Assembly (NCBI GenBank): GCA_023511535.1
Contig: JAIMBK010000034.1
Span: 1-34,312, forward strand
Direction of reading: 5' to 3'
Source: Armatimonadota bacterium
GTDB taxonomy: Bacteria; Bacillota; Desulfotomaculia; Desulfotomaculales; Nap2-2B
Length of the DNA stretch: 34,312 nucleotides
Part shown: positions 7,910 through 16,614 of the stretch, one piece after another
Layout: every line of letters begins with the position of its first letter
Numbering within the stretch: position 1 is the first letter of the stretch
The notes under the pieces: model-generated
Told to the model about the DNA's origin: nothing
Database searches by the model: none
The model's input: only the letters and a program-made list of their open reading frames with translations
Translations under genes and position numbers: made by a program

Positions 7910-8866
7910 ATGCAGATTGGTAGCATTAAGCTGGCCAACCCGGTAATTGCTGCTCCGATGGCCGGGGTGACGGACCGGGCGTACCGGATGATCGCCAGGG
8001 AATTCGGCTGCGGCCTGGCGTGCACCGAAATGGTGAGCGACCAGGCCCTTTTATACGGCAACCCGCGCACGCTGACCATCTTGAATCACGACGGCGAGCC
8101 CGGTCCTTTGAGTGTTCAAATTTTCGGGTCCAACCCGGAATATATGGCCCGGGCGGCGAAAATCGTGGAAGGGTTGGGGGCGGACATCATCGACATCAAC
8201 ATGGGCTGCCCCACCCCGAAGATTGTCAACAACGGCGAAGGGGCGGCGCTGATGAAAAATCCGGAACTGGCGGCGCGGATCGTCCGGGAGGTGGTGAACC
8301 GGGTGAGCGTGCCGGTGACGGTGAAAATGCGCAAGGGGTGGGACGAAAATTCCGTCAACGCCGTGGAGGTGGCCGGGCTGGCGGAGGAGGCGGGCGCCGC
8401 GGCGGTGACCGTGCACGGACGCCTGCGGAGCCAGTTTTACAGCGGAAAAGCCGACTGGGATATGATCCGGGCGGTGAAGGAAGCGGTGCGCATTCCGGTG
8501 ATTGGCAACGGCGACGTCTGGAGCCCGCAAGATGCGCTGGAAATGATGCGCGTGACGGGGTGCGACGCGGTCATGATCGGACGCGCCGCGCTGGGCAACC
8601 CCTGGATTTTCCGGCAGACGGTGCATTACCTGGCCACCGGGGAGGTGCCGGCGCCGCCCACCCTGCAGGAGAAGATAGAAGTGGCCTTAAAGCACTTTGA
8701 ACTCCTTCTCGAAACCAAAGGGGAAAGGGTGGCCGTTCTGGAAATGCGCAAACACGCGGCCTGGTACCTGAAAGGAACGCCCGGAGCGGCTAAAATGCGG
8801 GTCAGGATCAACCAGGCGGCCAGTGCGGAGGAACTGAAGAAGATTTTAACGGAAGTTTACGTTTAG
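7910..8866 (+). CDS. dusB: tRNA-dihydrouridine synthase, DusB type
   Basis: This flavoenzyme reduces specific uridines in the tRNA D-loop to dihydrouridine using NADPH. The 318-residue TIM-barrel protein shows LANPVIAAPMAGVTDRAYR at the N-terminus, the active-site INMGCPTPKIV with catalytic Cys100, VTVKMRKGW, VTVHGR and the FMN phosphate-binding NGDV..GCDAVMIGRAALGNPW. ATG 7910 is preceded by GGGGAG at 7894-7899. It follows coaX closely; the coaX-dusB pairing occurs in related Firmicutes. A weak hairpin lies beyond the stop, shared with the convergent hepT gene. Confidence 0.95.
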   Translation: MQIGSIKLANPVIAAPMAGVTDRAYRMIAREFGCGLACTEMVSDQALLYGNPRTLTILNHDGEPGPLSVQIFGSNPEYMARAAKIVEGLGADIIDINMGCPTPKIVNNGEGAALMKNPELAARIVREVVNRVSVPVTVKMRKGWDENSVNAVEVAGLAEEAGAAAVTVHGRLRSQFYSGKADWDMIRAVKEAVRIPVIGNGDVWSPQDALEMMRVTGCDAVMIGRAALGNPWIFRQTVHYLATGEVPAPPTLQEKIEVALKHFELLLETKGERVAVLEMRKHAAWYLKGTPGAAKMRVRINQAASAEELKKILTEVYV

Positions 8867-8912
8867 CGTAATTCATATAGGGGATAGGGTACTTATCAGC
8901 TTGGCTTACTTT

Positions 8913-9449
8913 TTAAAAGGACCTCTCCTTTTCTGCCGGGCGCAGTTCCTCGATTAATTTCGCGATAAACGACTCAAATTCCTGAATTCTCTTTTTCACC
9001 ATGTCAAGAATGTCTCCCATGTTTTCCGCCAGGTGGCCCATTTTCGACCAGCGTAATTCACTGGCGTAAGCATGGCGAAACAAGTGGCGAAAGCGCCGGT
9101 ATTCATCCAGTTCTTCCCTTAGCTCAGGTGAAATCACCGCTGGCCGAAGCCCTTCCAGTTCCACGGCCATGCTTCTTAAAAGTTCGCGGTGCCAATCGGC
9201 GGCTTTATCCGGACCTCCGTCAATCTGGCGGGAAATGCGGTCGAAGATGGTTTCGATCCCGGTGTAGAAGTGGTGCAGATAACCGGCCATGGCCATCAAA
9301 TCAGCATCGGGAACAGGACCCGTTCTGGCGTTGACAGCTTTCAAAAGAGCCGTGGCCTTTTCTTTAATTCTTTCCACGACCCGTAGATCTTCGTTTACTT
9401 CTGCCACCAGGCGTTTCAGCCGGGCTATTTTTCTTTCCCTGGCCGTCAT
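8913..9449 (-). CDS. HepT-like HEPN-domain toxin (RNase)
   Basis: This 178-residue helical protein carries the HEPN ribonuclease motif RX4HXY as R121-HLFR-H126-A-Y128. In characterised HepT toxins the Arg and His are catalytic, and the Tyr is AMPylated by the partner MntA nucleotidyltransferase, which neutralises the RNase. It is encoded immediately downstream of the mntA-like gene, with an 86-base overlap in another frame. The start ATG at 9449 has GGAAGGGGTGG just upstream inside the mntA coding sequence. It is longer than many HepT proteins (about 110-145 residues), with a charged N-terminal helix of about 40 residues. Family assignment is from motif and context; toxicity is inferred. Confidence 0.85.
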   Translation of the reverse strand: MTARERKIARLKRLVAEVNEDLRVVERIKEKATALLKAVNARTGPVPDADLMAMAGYLHHFYTGIETIFDRISRQIDGGPDKAADWHRELLRSMAVELEGLRPAVISPELREELDEYRRFRHLFRHAYASELRWSKMGHLAENMGDILDMVKKRIQEFESFIAKLIEELRPAEKERSF

Positions 9450-9801
9450 ACAAAACCACCCCTTCCTTGTTCACCCGTTCTTTTAAACTATCTACGGCGC
9501 TTTCGAGAAGGACCAGGTCAACCGGGAAAGGCTGTGCTACACCTTCGGCCAACCCGTAGGCCTTCAGGTGGTGCTCCTCCGGAAGGCCGGCCACGGCCAG
9601 ATCGATATCCGAATCCTGATCGAATTCGCCCGTCGCCAGGGAGCCAAAAAGGTATATCTTTTTCGCTCCGTAACGGCAGGCCAGTTGCCGGGCGATTTCA
9701 CCCGCCTTTGCCCGGGCCTGGCGAGCCTTTCTGGCGATTTGTTTTTCTTCCCGCTTTAACTGACGAAGGTGGCCGGTGATGTATTTCTTGTCTTCCGGCA
9801 T
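9364..9801 (-). CDS. MntA-like nucleotidyltransferase antitoxin
   Basis: This 145-residue protein contains the minimal nucleotidyltransferase core: GS at 53-54 in IYLFGSLATGEF, the catalytic DID at 65-67 in SDIDLAV, and a third acidic residue D95 in VDLVL. Known MntA antitoxins add AMP to a tyrosine next to the HEPN active site of HepT. An N-terminal basic helix of about 40 residues precedes the core. The last 25-30 residues (rich in Lys, Arg, Ser, Gly) overlap the hepT start and look unconserved, as though the stop was displaced. The ATG follows GGGAGGGGGTG. A good promoter lies just upstream on the same strand. Confidence 0.87.
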   Translation of the reverse strand: MPEDKKYITGHLRQLKREEKQIARKARQARAKAGEIARQLACRYGAKKIYLFGSLATGEFDQDSDIDLAVAGLPEEHHLKAYGLAEGVAQPFPVDLVLLESAVDSLKERVNKEGVVLYDGQGKKNSPAETPGGRSKRRSTGRGKN

Positions 9802-9877
9802 TAGCTGACACCCCCTCCCGGGATTAATCCGGCGTCCTCTCTTGATTACCTCTGCTCTTCATGGTTTGCCTGTTTTC

Positions 9878-9906
9878 AGTATAAAATACCGGCGTGCTCT
9901 TGACAA
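9878..9906 (-). promoter_or_regulatory. mntA-hepT promoter (minus strand)
   Basis: Read on the minus strand, TTGTCA (9906-9901) and TATACT (9883-9878) are 17 bases apart, which is 10 of 12 consensus positions. Transcription would start near 9871, giving a leader of about 70 bases to the mntA ATG at 9801. Confidence 0.65.
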
Positions 9907-10030
9907 GCAAAATGGGCTGGGAAAAAGCGAATTGTCCGGGCCTGTTGATTTATAATTATAGTGTCGGCTTTTTTGGAAGCGTTTTTTGGGAAACTGACTT
10001 GCTTATTTTGGCTTCTCTTGTTAAAATAAG

Positions 10031-10050
10031 TGTGCACAAAACCGTGCACA
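10031..10050 (+). promoter_or_regulatory. palindromic site upstream of the AAR-like gene
   Basis: TGTGCAC (10031-10037) and GTGCACA (10044-10050) form an inverted repeat with a 6-base spacer, 64 bases upstream of the AAR-like start. The two-fold symmetry and the A/T-rich surroundings suggest a regulator-binding site. A TATAAT lies at 9951-9956 but has no convincing -35. No regulator gene is adjacent, so the ligand and protein are unknown. Confidence 0.4.
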
Positions 10051-10113
10051 GTCTTTTGATACTTGTCTCGATTTTGGGGTTGACTTTCTAGCTTTTAACA
10101 GGAGGGCTCCTTC

Positions 10114-11205
10114 ATGGAAAGTTTTGCTTTCCTCATCCACCCCCTGGACGTCCGGGACGTGGCCAGGAAGTTTCCCTTCACCCGGCGCCTTCCCGAAAAG
10201 GTGGTCGAAGGCATCTTTCGCCTGGTGCCGCCGATGAAACTTTCCCGGATCACCGGGGTGAAGACCCCCTCCAGCGAGGCGGAAGGGTGGTTTGTTTCCT
10301 GCCCCCTGACCGCCCGGCAGATGCTGACGCTCCCGGAAAAGTTTGTCTACAAGCGGCTGATTCAGACGGGCCGGATTGCCGAAAGGCTGGGGGCGAAAAT
10401 TTTGGGGCTGGGGGCCTTCAGCTCCGTGGTGGGGGACGCAGGAATAACGATTGCCAGGAATTTAAAAATTGCGGTCACTACGGGCAACAGCTACACCGTG
10501 GCCACAGCCGTCGAAGGGGCAAAGGAAGCGGCCCGCTTGATGGGGCACGATCTCAAGCAGGCGCACGTGGTCATTTTGGGGGCGACCGGCTCCATCGGCA
10601 AAGTGTGCGCGCTTTTGCTGGCCCGGGAGGTGCGCCGGATGACCCTGGTGGCCCGGAACAAGGCCAATTTAGAGGAAGTGGCCCGGAAAATTCTTTACGA
10701 AACCGGCCTCTCCGTAAAAGTTACGGACAACGTTAAACAGGCCCTGGCCGACGCGCACGTGGTTATTGCCGTGACCAGCGCCACCGACGCCATCATCGGC
10801 CCCCGGGATCTAATGCCCGGCGCGGTGGTCTGCGATGTGGCGCGCCCGCGCAACGTCAGCCGGCAGGTGGCTGCAGAACGGGACGACGTCCTGGTGATCG
10901 AAGGCGGCGTGATCGAAGTGCCGGGGGAAGTGGATTTTCACTTCAATTTCGGTTTTCCGCCGCGGACGGCTTACGCCTGCATGGCCGAAACAATGATCCT
11001 GGCTTTGGAGGGGCGCTACGAGAATTTTTCCCTCGGCCGGGACATCACCATTGAACGGGTGGAGGAAATCAGCCGGCTGGCGAAGAAGCACGGCTTCAAA
11101 CTGGCCGGCTTCCGGAGCTTTGAGCGGGCCGTCAGCAAGGAGGAAATCGAACGCATCAGGGCTCGCGCCCGGCAGCGCACCGGCGGAAAAACAGCGGTCA
11201 ATTGA
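10114..11205 (+). CDS. acyl-ACP reductase-like dehydrogenase (COG5322 type)
   Basis: This 363-residue NAD(P)-binding protein resembles cyanobacterial long-chain acyl-ACP reductase (AAR), which makes fatty aldehydes. Seen in the sequence: LGLGAFSSVVGD followed by TTGNSYTVA (about 98-130), a Rossmann motif ILGATGSIGK (154-163), VIEGGVIEVPGEVDF (261-275), and Cys289 in RTAYACMAETMILALEGR, at the place of the acyl-accepting Cys of AAR. The C-terminus (GRDITIERVEEISRLAKKHG) also fits. Such proteins are often labelled shikimate or amino-acid dehydrogenase-like. The ATG follows AGGAGGG. No aldehyde-deformylating oxygenase or fatty-acid gene is nearby, so the substrate in this organism is unknown. 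It stands alone between two accessory modules. Confidence 0.75.
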   Translation: MESFAFLIHPLDVRDVARKFPFTRRLPEKVVEGIFRLVPPMKLSRITGVKTPSSEAEGWFVSCPLTARQMLTLPEKFVYKRLIQTGRIAERLGAKILGLGAFSSVVGDAGITIARNLKIAVTTGNSYTVATAVEGAKEAARLMGHDLKQAHVVILGATGSIGKVCALLLAREVRRMTLVARNKANLEEVARKILYETGLSVKVTDNVKQALADAHVVIAVTSATDAIIGPRDLMPGAVVCDVARPRNVSRQVAAERDDVLVIEGGVIEVPGEVDFHFNFGFPPRTAYACMAETMILALEGRYENFSLGRDITIERVEEISRLAKKHGFKLAGFRSFERAVSKEEIERIRARARQRTGGKTAVN

Positions 11206-11269
11206 TCAGGAACATCAATAATTTCCCCAAAAATACCTTTCACTTAAAATTAAAAAAGCCCGTAAATTG

Positions 11270-11914
11270 CTACCAACCTTCCGAAAAAGTGTCTGTTCTT
11301 CCTGCCGAAAACCATTTCTTCAAAGTCGCTTTCAACTTTACGAACGCCGGATTGACGCAGCTTTTCAGACTAACAGACCTCGCCAACTGATCATATAGCG
11401 AAGAAGAACGGGCCTTCCCGGCCAGCTTCAAAGCCTGTTCAAAGGCCATTTTTGGTTTATTGGGTTTGCCCTGGCGGTCTTCGGTAAAGCCCTCCTGGAT
11501 CAACCAGGACCGCAAATCCACCTCTCTTCCGGTCCATCCGATGATCCGGTCCACGTGGGGAGAATTAGTCCAGACCCATATTTCCAGTTCCGGAGAAATA
11601 ACGACGGCTGCAGCCCGGTCACCCCAACCGGAATGAAACAAACGTTCTTCAATCTGTCTTTCCAGTTCTTTTCTGGATACCTTTTCCTGGCCGCAGCCTT
11701 CATGATCAAGCATGACCAGTGCGTGGGCATAGATGTTTACCATCGGCCGCAAGAAATCGTGCCCGCGCAAAAGGCAGCCGGGGTCGCGTTCGGGATGAAC
11801 GAAACAATCACAAGTCAGTTGACGTATCCCCAGCGCCTGGGGGCGCGTCAGCAAACCCTTAATTGTGTACTCCATGTCTTTGTCGGCCACGAGGACCGTC
11901 AGGTCCCTGATCAT
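11270..11914 (-). CDS. small TOPRIM/DUF4276-like protein coupled to ATPase
   Basis: This 214-residue protein is not firmly recognised. Its N-terminus (MIRDLTVLVADKDMEYTIKG, with E15) followed by ALVMLDHEGCG (D70, E72) resembles the acidic-residue layout of TOPRIM-fold nucleases such as DUF4276-like proteins. A His/Cys-containing stretch (CDCFVHPERDPGC) lies between. The ATG at 11914 overlaps the stop of the upstream ATPase gene as ATGA, so the two are translationally coupled and probably work together. The C-terminal part is basic. ATPase plus TOPRIM pairs are known as defence modules (PARIS AriA-AriB, split OLD), so a phage-defence effector role is a reasonable inference. Confidence 0.65.
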   Translation of the reverse strand: MIRDLTVLVADKDMEYTIKGLLTRPQALGIRQLTCDCFVHPERDPGCLLRGHDFLRPMVNIYAHALVMLDHEGCGQEKVSRKELERQIEERLFHSGWGDRAAAVVISPELEIWVWTNSPHVDRIIGWTGREVDLRSWLIQEGFTEDRQGKPNKPKMAFEQALKLAGKARSSSLYDQLARSVSLKSCVNPAFVKLKATLKKWFSAGRTDTFSEGW

Positions 11915-13170
11915 CCCAGCACACCCCCGGCAAAAAGGACACCCAGGCTGGTTTCCCCCTGCCATTCCTTCAACGCCGGGTGTTCGCTGCCCAGAACGAT
12001 ATCGGTGGCGCCTTCGGCGGTCCTGGCGAAGCAAAGGATTTTCTCAGGCTCAGCCAGACTTAAAATGACCGGGGAATGGGTGGCCAGGAGAATCTGCGCA
12101 TTGTAAACGGAAGACAGGGACTGGAACATGGTTTCTACGGCCCGGGGGTGAATGCCGTTTTCCGGTTCCTCAATCAAATAAATGCCCTTAAAATCAGGCA
12201 GATAAGCAGGCAACGTAAGCGCCAGGAGGCGCAGCGTCCCATCTGACGCCATCCATGACGGCACGCTTAATCCGCCGCGATAGACCAGCACCAGGTAACA
12301 GTGTTTGTCGTCTTCCCGCACGATGGTCTGGATGTCTTCCAGGTCCGGGAGCGCCGTCTGCAGGTGGGCGATCCAGTCTCTAAACCGTTCAGGTGCTTTT
12401 TCCCATAACCGGGCAACCACCCAGGGCAGGTTGGACCCGTCCGGCTTGAATCCCCGCACCTGTCCGGGGGGGCTGGCCCGGCGTAAAAGCAGGCTGTTCA
12501 GGATAAACTGCTGCACGCCTTCCGTTAACAAGCCTTTCAACCAGGTGGCTACCGGAAACTTGGATTCATCCTGAGGAAGATTGCCCAGGGCCGATTTGCG
12601 TGGGCCCAGTTTAAATGCGGGAGCCCATCCCTTGCCGAATTCTGAGTATACTTCAGAATAGTAATTATCATTTCCCCCGTAGACTTTGTTGACGACAGTG
12701 CGACCATATTTTTTGCTCTTTCCTTTAGGGGTCAGGATTGTTTGCGGCGGCTCAAGATAATCTGGAAAGAGGATTTTTTCTCTGTGGGGAAGAGGAGTTG
12801 CCTTTTTTAACAAAACCTTTTCAGCAAGTATTTCCGTTTCCCCCTGCACATTACCCAACTTGACTTCGTAGCGTACGGTATCATAGGGCTGCTCGCCCAA
12901 TTGGACCCGGCGATCGGCGGGAATTCCGGCCTCAATGGCCAGTTCAAAACTATCCCCGCTCCGCCCCCAGACCAGATCTTGAAAATTTTTTGTTCTTTCA
13001 CTTACTGCCGCGTCCAGGCCTTCCGATACCAGGCTTCCCAGAAAGGAAATTACGTCCAGGAACGTCGTTTTTCCGCTGGCGTTGGGACCGATCAAAACGT
13101 GAAAAGGGCCAAGCGGTTGTTGGACATACCTCAGACAGCGAAAATTTAAGGCTTCAATCAAAGTTATCAT
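11911..13170 (-). CDS. OLD/AAA_21-like ATPase, sensor partner of TOPRIM-like protein
   Basis: This 419-residue ABC/SMC-type ATPase is without a long coiled coil. Walker A GPNASGKT is at 28-35 (after FRCLRYVQQPLGPFHVLI), Walker B IYLIEEPENGIHP at about 330-342, and an H-loop LLATHSPVIL at about 362-371. The signature region is SDGTLRLLALTLP. This is the AAA_21/AAA_15 architecture of RecF/OLD-like ATPases found in anti-phage systems. The gene begins with ATG preceded by GCGAGGG and ends in a 4-base overlap with the TOPRIM-like gene. The family assignment is solid; a role as a phage-infection sensor is inferred from the two-gene arrangement. Confidence 0.88.
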   Translation of the reverse strand: MITLIEALNFRCLRYVQQPLGPFHVLIGPNASGKTTFLDVISFLGSLVSEGLDAAVSERTKNFQDLVWGRSGDSFELAIEAGIPADRRVQLGEQPYDTVRYEVKLGNVQGETEILAEKVLLKKATPLPHREKILFPDYLEPPQTILTPKGKSKKYGRTVVNKVYGGNDNYYSEVYSEFGKGWAPAFKLGPRKSALGNLPQDESKFPVATWLKGLLTEGVQQFILNSLLLRRASPPGQVRGFKPDGSNLPWVVARLWEKAPERFRDWIAHLQTALPDLEDIQTIVREDDKHCYLVLVYRGGLSVPSWMASDGTLRLLALTLPAYLPDFKGIYLIEEPENGIHPRAVETMFQSLSSVYNAQILLATHSPVILSLAEPEKILCFARTAEGATDIVLGSEHPALKEWQGETSLGVLFAGGVLG

Positions 13171-13273
13171 CGGGTACCCTCGCTAAAGTTGATAAATGTA
13201 AAGAGCTTTTCCGGGAGCCTGATCAGCAGGATCAATAAATTTCCAAATGTAACCTATCGTATTTACTTTATAT

Positions 13274-13302
13274 ATTATAACCACTGGCCAGGAAATAAGG
13301 AA
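13274..13302 (-). promoter_or_regulatory. possible promoter of ATPase-TOPRIM operon
   Basis: On the minus strand a perfect TATAAT (13279-13274) lies in a strongly A/T-rich stretch about 100 bases upstream of the ATPase start. The -35 at ideal spacing (TTCCTT, 13302-13297) is poor. The site is plausible, but the -35 is not supported. Confidence 0.4.
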
Positions 13303-13412
13303 CACCCCGGAAGCAAAGATTTACATAAAAGATAGCAGGATTTATCGTTTTTACAGGGAAATAAATAGTAAACCTACCTTATGTCTACCTGTCGCGGTGA
13401 TTTGCAATATAG

Positions 13413-13907
13413 AAGACAAGGGATGAAAAGATTGAACCTGCCGACGGGGACAAAGTGACCCTGCACCGCATTGAAGTGAGCCGCATGCCCGGCAGTGGAA
13501 AGTTGAAGATCACCGGTACCAGCGACCGGCCCATGCGGGAATCCATTTTCACTGCCTTTGACTACATCAGGTCCCGGCGCAAAGAGCTGGGCATCGAAAA
13601 AGACCTGGCCAGCTACGACTTTCACGTGCAGGTGGTGGACCTGATGGCCTCTAAGGAAGGGAGCGAGGCCGGGGTGGCTTTTTTTGTGGCCTTGTATTCC
13701 ATTCTGAAAGAAATGCCGGTGCAGCCGGGACTGGTGGTGCTGGGGGAGATGACCATCCAGGGCAACGTCATCCCCTTGCGCAGTCTGACCGAGCCCCTGC
13801 AGGTAATCATGGACAACGGGCCGAAAAATTTTAGCGATCTTTATCTTGACAAAGCAGGGGGTTCTCCTTATAATGGGGAAAAAGATTTTGAGGGCACTGC
13901 AACTTGA
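13413..13907 (+). pseudogene. brxL: truncated BREX BrxL (Lon-like) protease remnant
   Basis: About 125 residues match the C-terminal Lon-like (S16) domain of BrxL: GSGKLKITGTSDRPMRESI, FDYIRSRRKELGIEKDLASY, VQVVDLMASKEGSEAGVAFF (with the active-site-like GSEAG) and PGLVVLGEMTIQGNVIPLRS. The AAA+ portion expected upstream is absent: an in-frame stop at 13410 closes the frame. Homology ends at about 13826 (QVIMDNGPK), and the next bases are the greA promoter, read through to a chance stop at 13907. The normal family C-terminus is missing. A GTG at 13455 could start translation but has no good ribosome site. It is the relic of a lost BREX-type system. Confidence 0.8.
13846..13874 (+). promoter_or_regulatory. 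consensus sigma-A promoter of greA
   Basis: TTGACA (13846-13851) and TATAAT (13869-13874) are separated by 17 bases, a perfect consensus. Transcription should start near 13881, leaving a leader of about 118 bases before greA. The promoter lies inside the 3' end of the open frame of the BrxL remnant. Confidence 0.9.
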
Positions 13908-13930
13908 ACGCAAGGCAGTGCTTTAAGTTT
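13894..13930 (+). promoter_or_regulatory. stem-loop in greA leader (possible attenuator)
   Basis: GCACTGC (13894-13900) pairs with GCAGTGC (13915-13921), and inside it CTTG pairs with CAAG around the tetraloop AACG, leaving an AA bulge. The stem of about 11 base pairs is followed by TTTAAGTTTT. Just downstream of a consensus promoter, this looks like a weak intrinsic terminator or attenuator. In E. coli the greA leader ends partly at such a hairpin to yield the small RNA GraL; similarity of function here is only inferred. Confidence 0.55.
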
Positions 13931-13998
13931 TGCATAAACGGCCTTGACCGGCGCATATATTTGACGAAAAAGAGATCGATGCGGGGAGACGAAAGCAG

Positions 13999-14475
13999 AT
14001 GAAAAAAGAAAAAGAAGTGCCCCTTACTTTAGCGGGGCTAAAAAAGCTGGAGGACGAGCTGGAAGTGCTCAAGTCCGTCCGGCGGCGGGAGATCGCGCAG
14101 CGGATCAAGCAGGCCATCGAGTTTGGTGATATCTCCGAAAATTCGGAGTACGAGGACGCCAAAAATGAACAGGCCTTCGTGGAAGGCCGCATTTTGACCC
14201 TGGAAAAGATGCTCCGCAACGCCCGCATCATTGACCGGGAGGCGGGGGCAACGGAAGTGGTGGATCTCGGTTCGACGGTAACTTTGCGCGATCTCGAAAA
14301 AGGGAACGAATTTCAGTACACCATTGTCGGCTCCGCGGAGGCAGATCCCGGAGCTAAAAAAATCTCCAACGAGTCGCCCGTGGGCAGGGCGATTTTAGGC
14401 AAGCAAAAAGGGAGCGTGGTGGAAATTACCGTCCCGGCCGGCCTTTTTAAATACCAGATCGTCGAGATATCGTAG
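13999..14475 (+). CDS. greA: transcription elongation factor GreA
   Basis: This 158-residue factor rescues backtracked RNA polymerase by stimulating transcript cleavage. The N-terminal coiled coil (about 8-80) carries the acidic tip seen in [25 protein letters not shown], and the C-terminal FKBP-like domain ends in [26 protein letters not shown]. Length is standard. The ATG follows GGGGAGACGAAAGCAG. greA precedes lysS, as in several Firmicutes, but a terminator-like hairpin separates them. Confidence 0.97.
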   Translation: MKKEKEVPLTLAGLKKLEDELEVLKSVRRREIAQRIKQAIEFGDISENSEYEDAKNEQAFVEGRILTLEKMLRNARIIDREAGATEVVDLGSTVTLRDLEKGNEFQYTIVGSAEADPGAKKISNESPVGRAILGKQKGSVVEITVPAGLFKYQIVEIS

Positions 14476-14643
14476 ACGTTTCTTCTTGCGCTTGAAGCAG
14501 AAAATATAATAGGGAAAGTCAGGGCAACCAGCAAGAGGACCGGGCCAGAGCCCTGCGATTAAAGGCGCGTCTGCAGGCAGAGAAAAAAATGGAGGATGTC
14601 CGTATGTCCGCAAAATATGCATAATGGCGGTAAAAAACGGGAG

Positions 14644-14673
14644 GAGGGTTCCGCAAGGAACCTTTCTTTTTTT
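14644..14673 (+). terminator. intrinsic terminator between greA and lysS
   Basis: GGTTCC (14647-14652) and GGAACC (14657-14662) enclose the loop GCAA, with weaker pairs extending outward (GAG/TTT), followed by T-rich TTTCTTTTTTT. It would end greA transcription or attenuate read-through into lysS. The rest of the gap 14476-14795 holds no supported gene. Confidence 0.7.
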
Positions 14674-14715
14674 GGGAGTGATTTGAAAGACGGATGGAAA
14701 CGGTCCGGAGAGAAC

Positions 14716-14744
14716 TTGATCTTGCCCGGTTTTTCCTATATTTT
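14716..14744 (+). promoter_or_regulatory. possible lysS promoter
   Basis: TTGATC (14716-14721) and TATTTT (14739-14744) are 17 bases apart; TATATT at 14737 gives a 15-base alternative. It lies just after the terminator and about 50 bases before lysS, a sensible position for a separate lysS promoter. Confidence 0.4.
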
Positions 14745-14789
14745 ATTGTTATCGGCCAGTTGCTGCCGGAATAGAAAAGGGAGAGGTAA

Positions 14790-16292
<1,503 letters not shown>

Positions 16293-16614
16293 GGTTTTCG
16301 CCGGAAATTTTCGCCTGAAAATTACAGGTATTTACTTTGTGCGGAAGTTTCGGCCTCCGCTTATTGGTCATGAGGGTTTCTCCACTGTTTTTCCGGGGGT
16401 TGCTCTTGATGTCCCGGAGAGTTTCAAACAGTATACCATATCCTGTAAGCAGGGGCAACACCGCCGTTGGTTAGAAGTGAGGCAGAATGAGGCTGTTTTG
16501 AGAACTATCTGGTAAGTGGTTAAACCAGTAGCAAAGCTCGCTTCGGCAAGCTTCTAATAGTGGCTACCAATGGTTTGCTCATGTTAATCGCTGAGTTAGA
16601 GTAATATTATAAGA
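16293..16614. other. intergenic gap between convergent lysS and GGDEF gene
   Basis: No gene is supported. Small inverted repeats are present: AATTTTC/GAAAATT just after the lysS stop (about 16307-16323), GCGGA/TCCGC at about 16340-16359, CTGGT/ACCAG near 16510-16530, and an imperfect AGCTCGC-TTCG-GCAAGCT hairpin near 16540. None has a clear T-run. They may contribute to termination of the two convergent units. Confidence 0.4.

Noticed and set aside
11270-13170. Calling the ATPase-TOPRIM pair a PARIS system outright
   Set aside because: The effector is too short and lacks recognisable DUF4435 features, so only a PARIS-like architecture is claimed.
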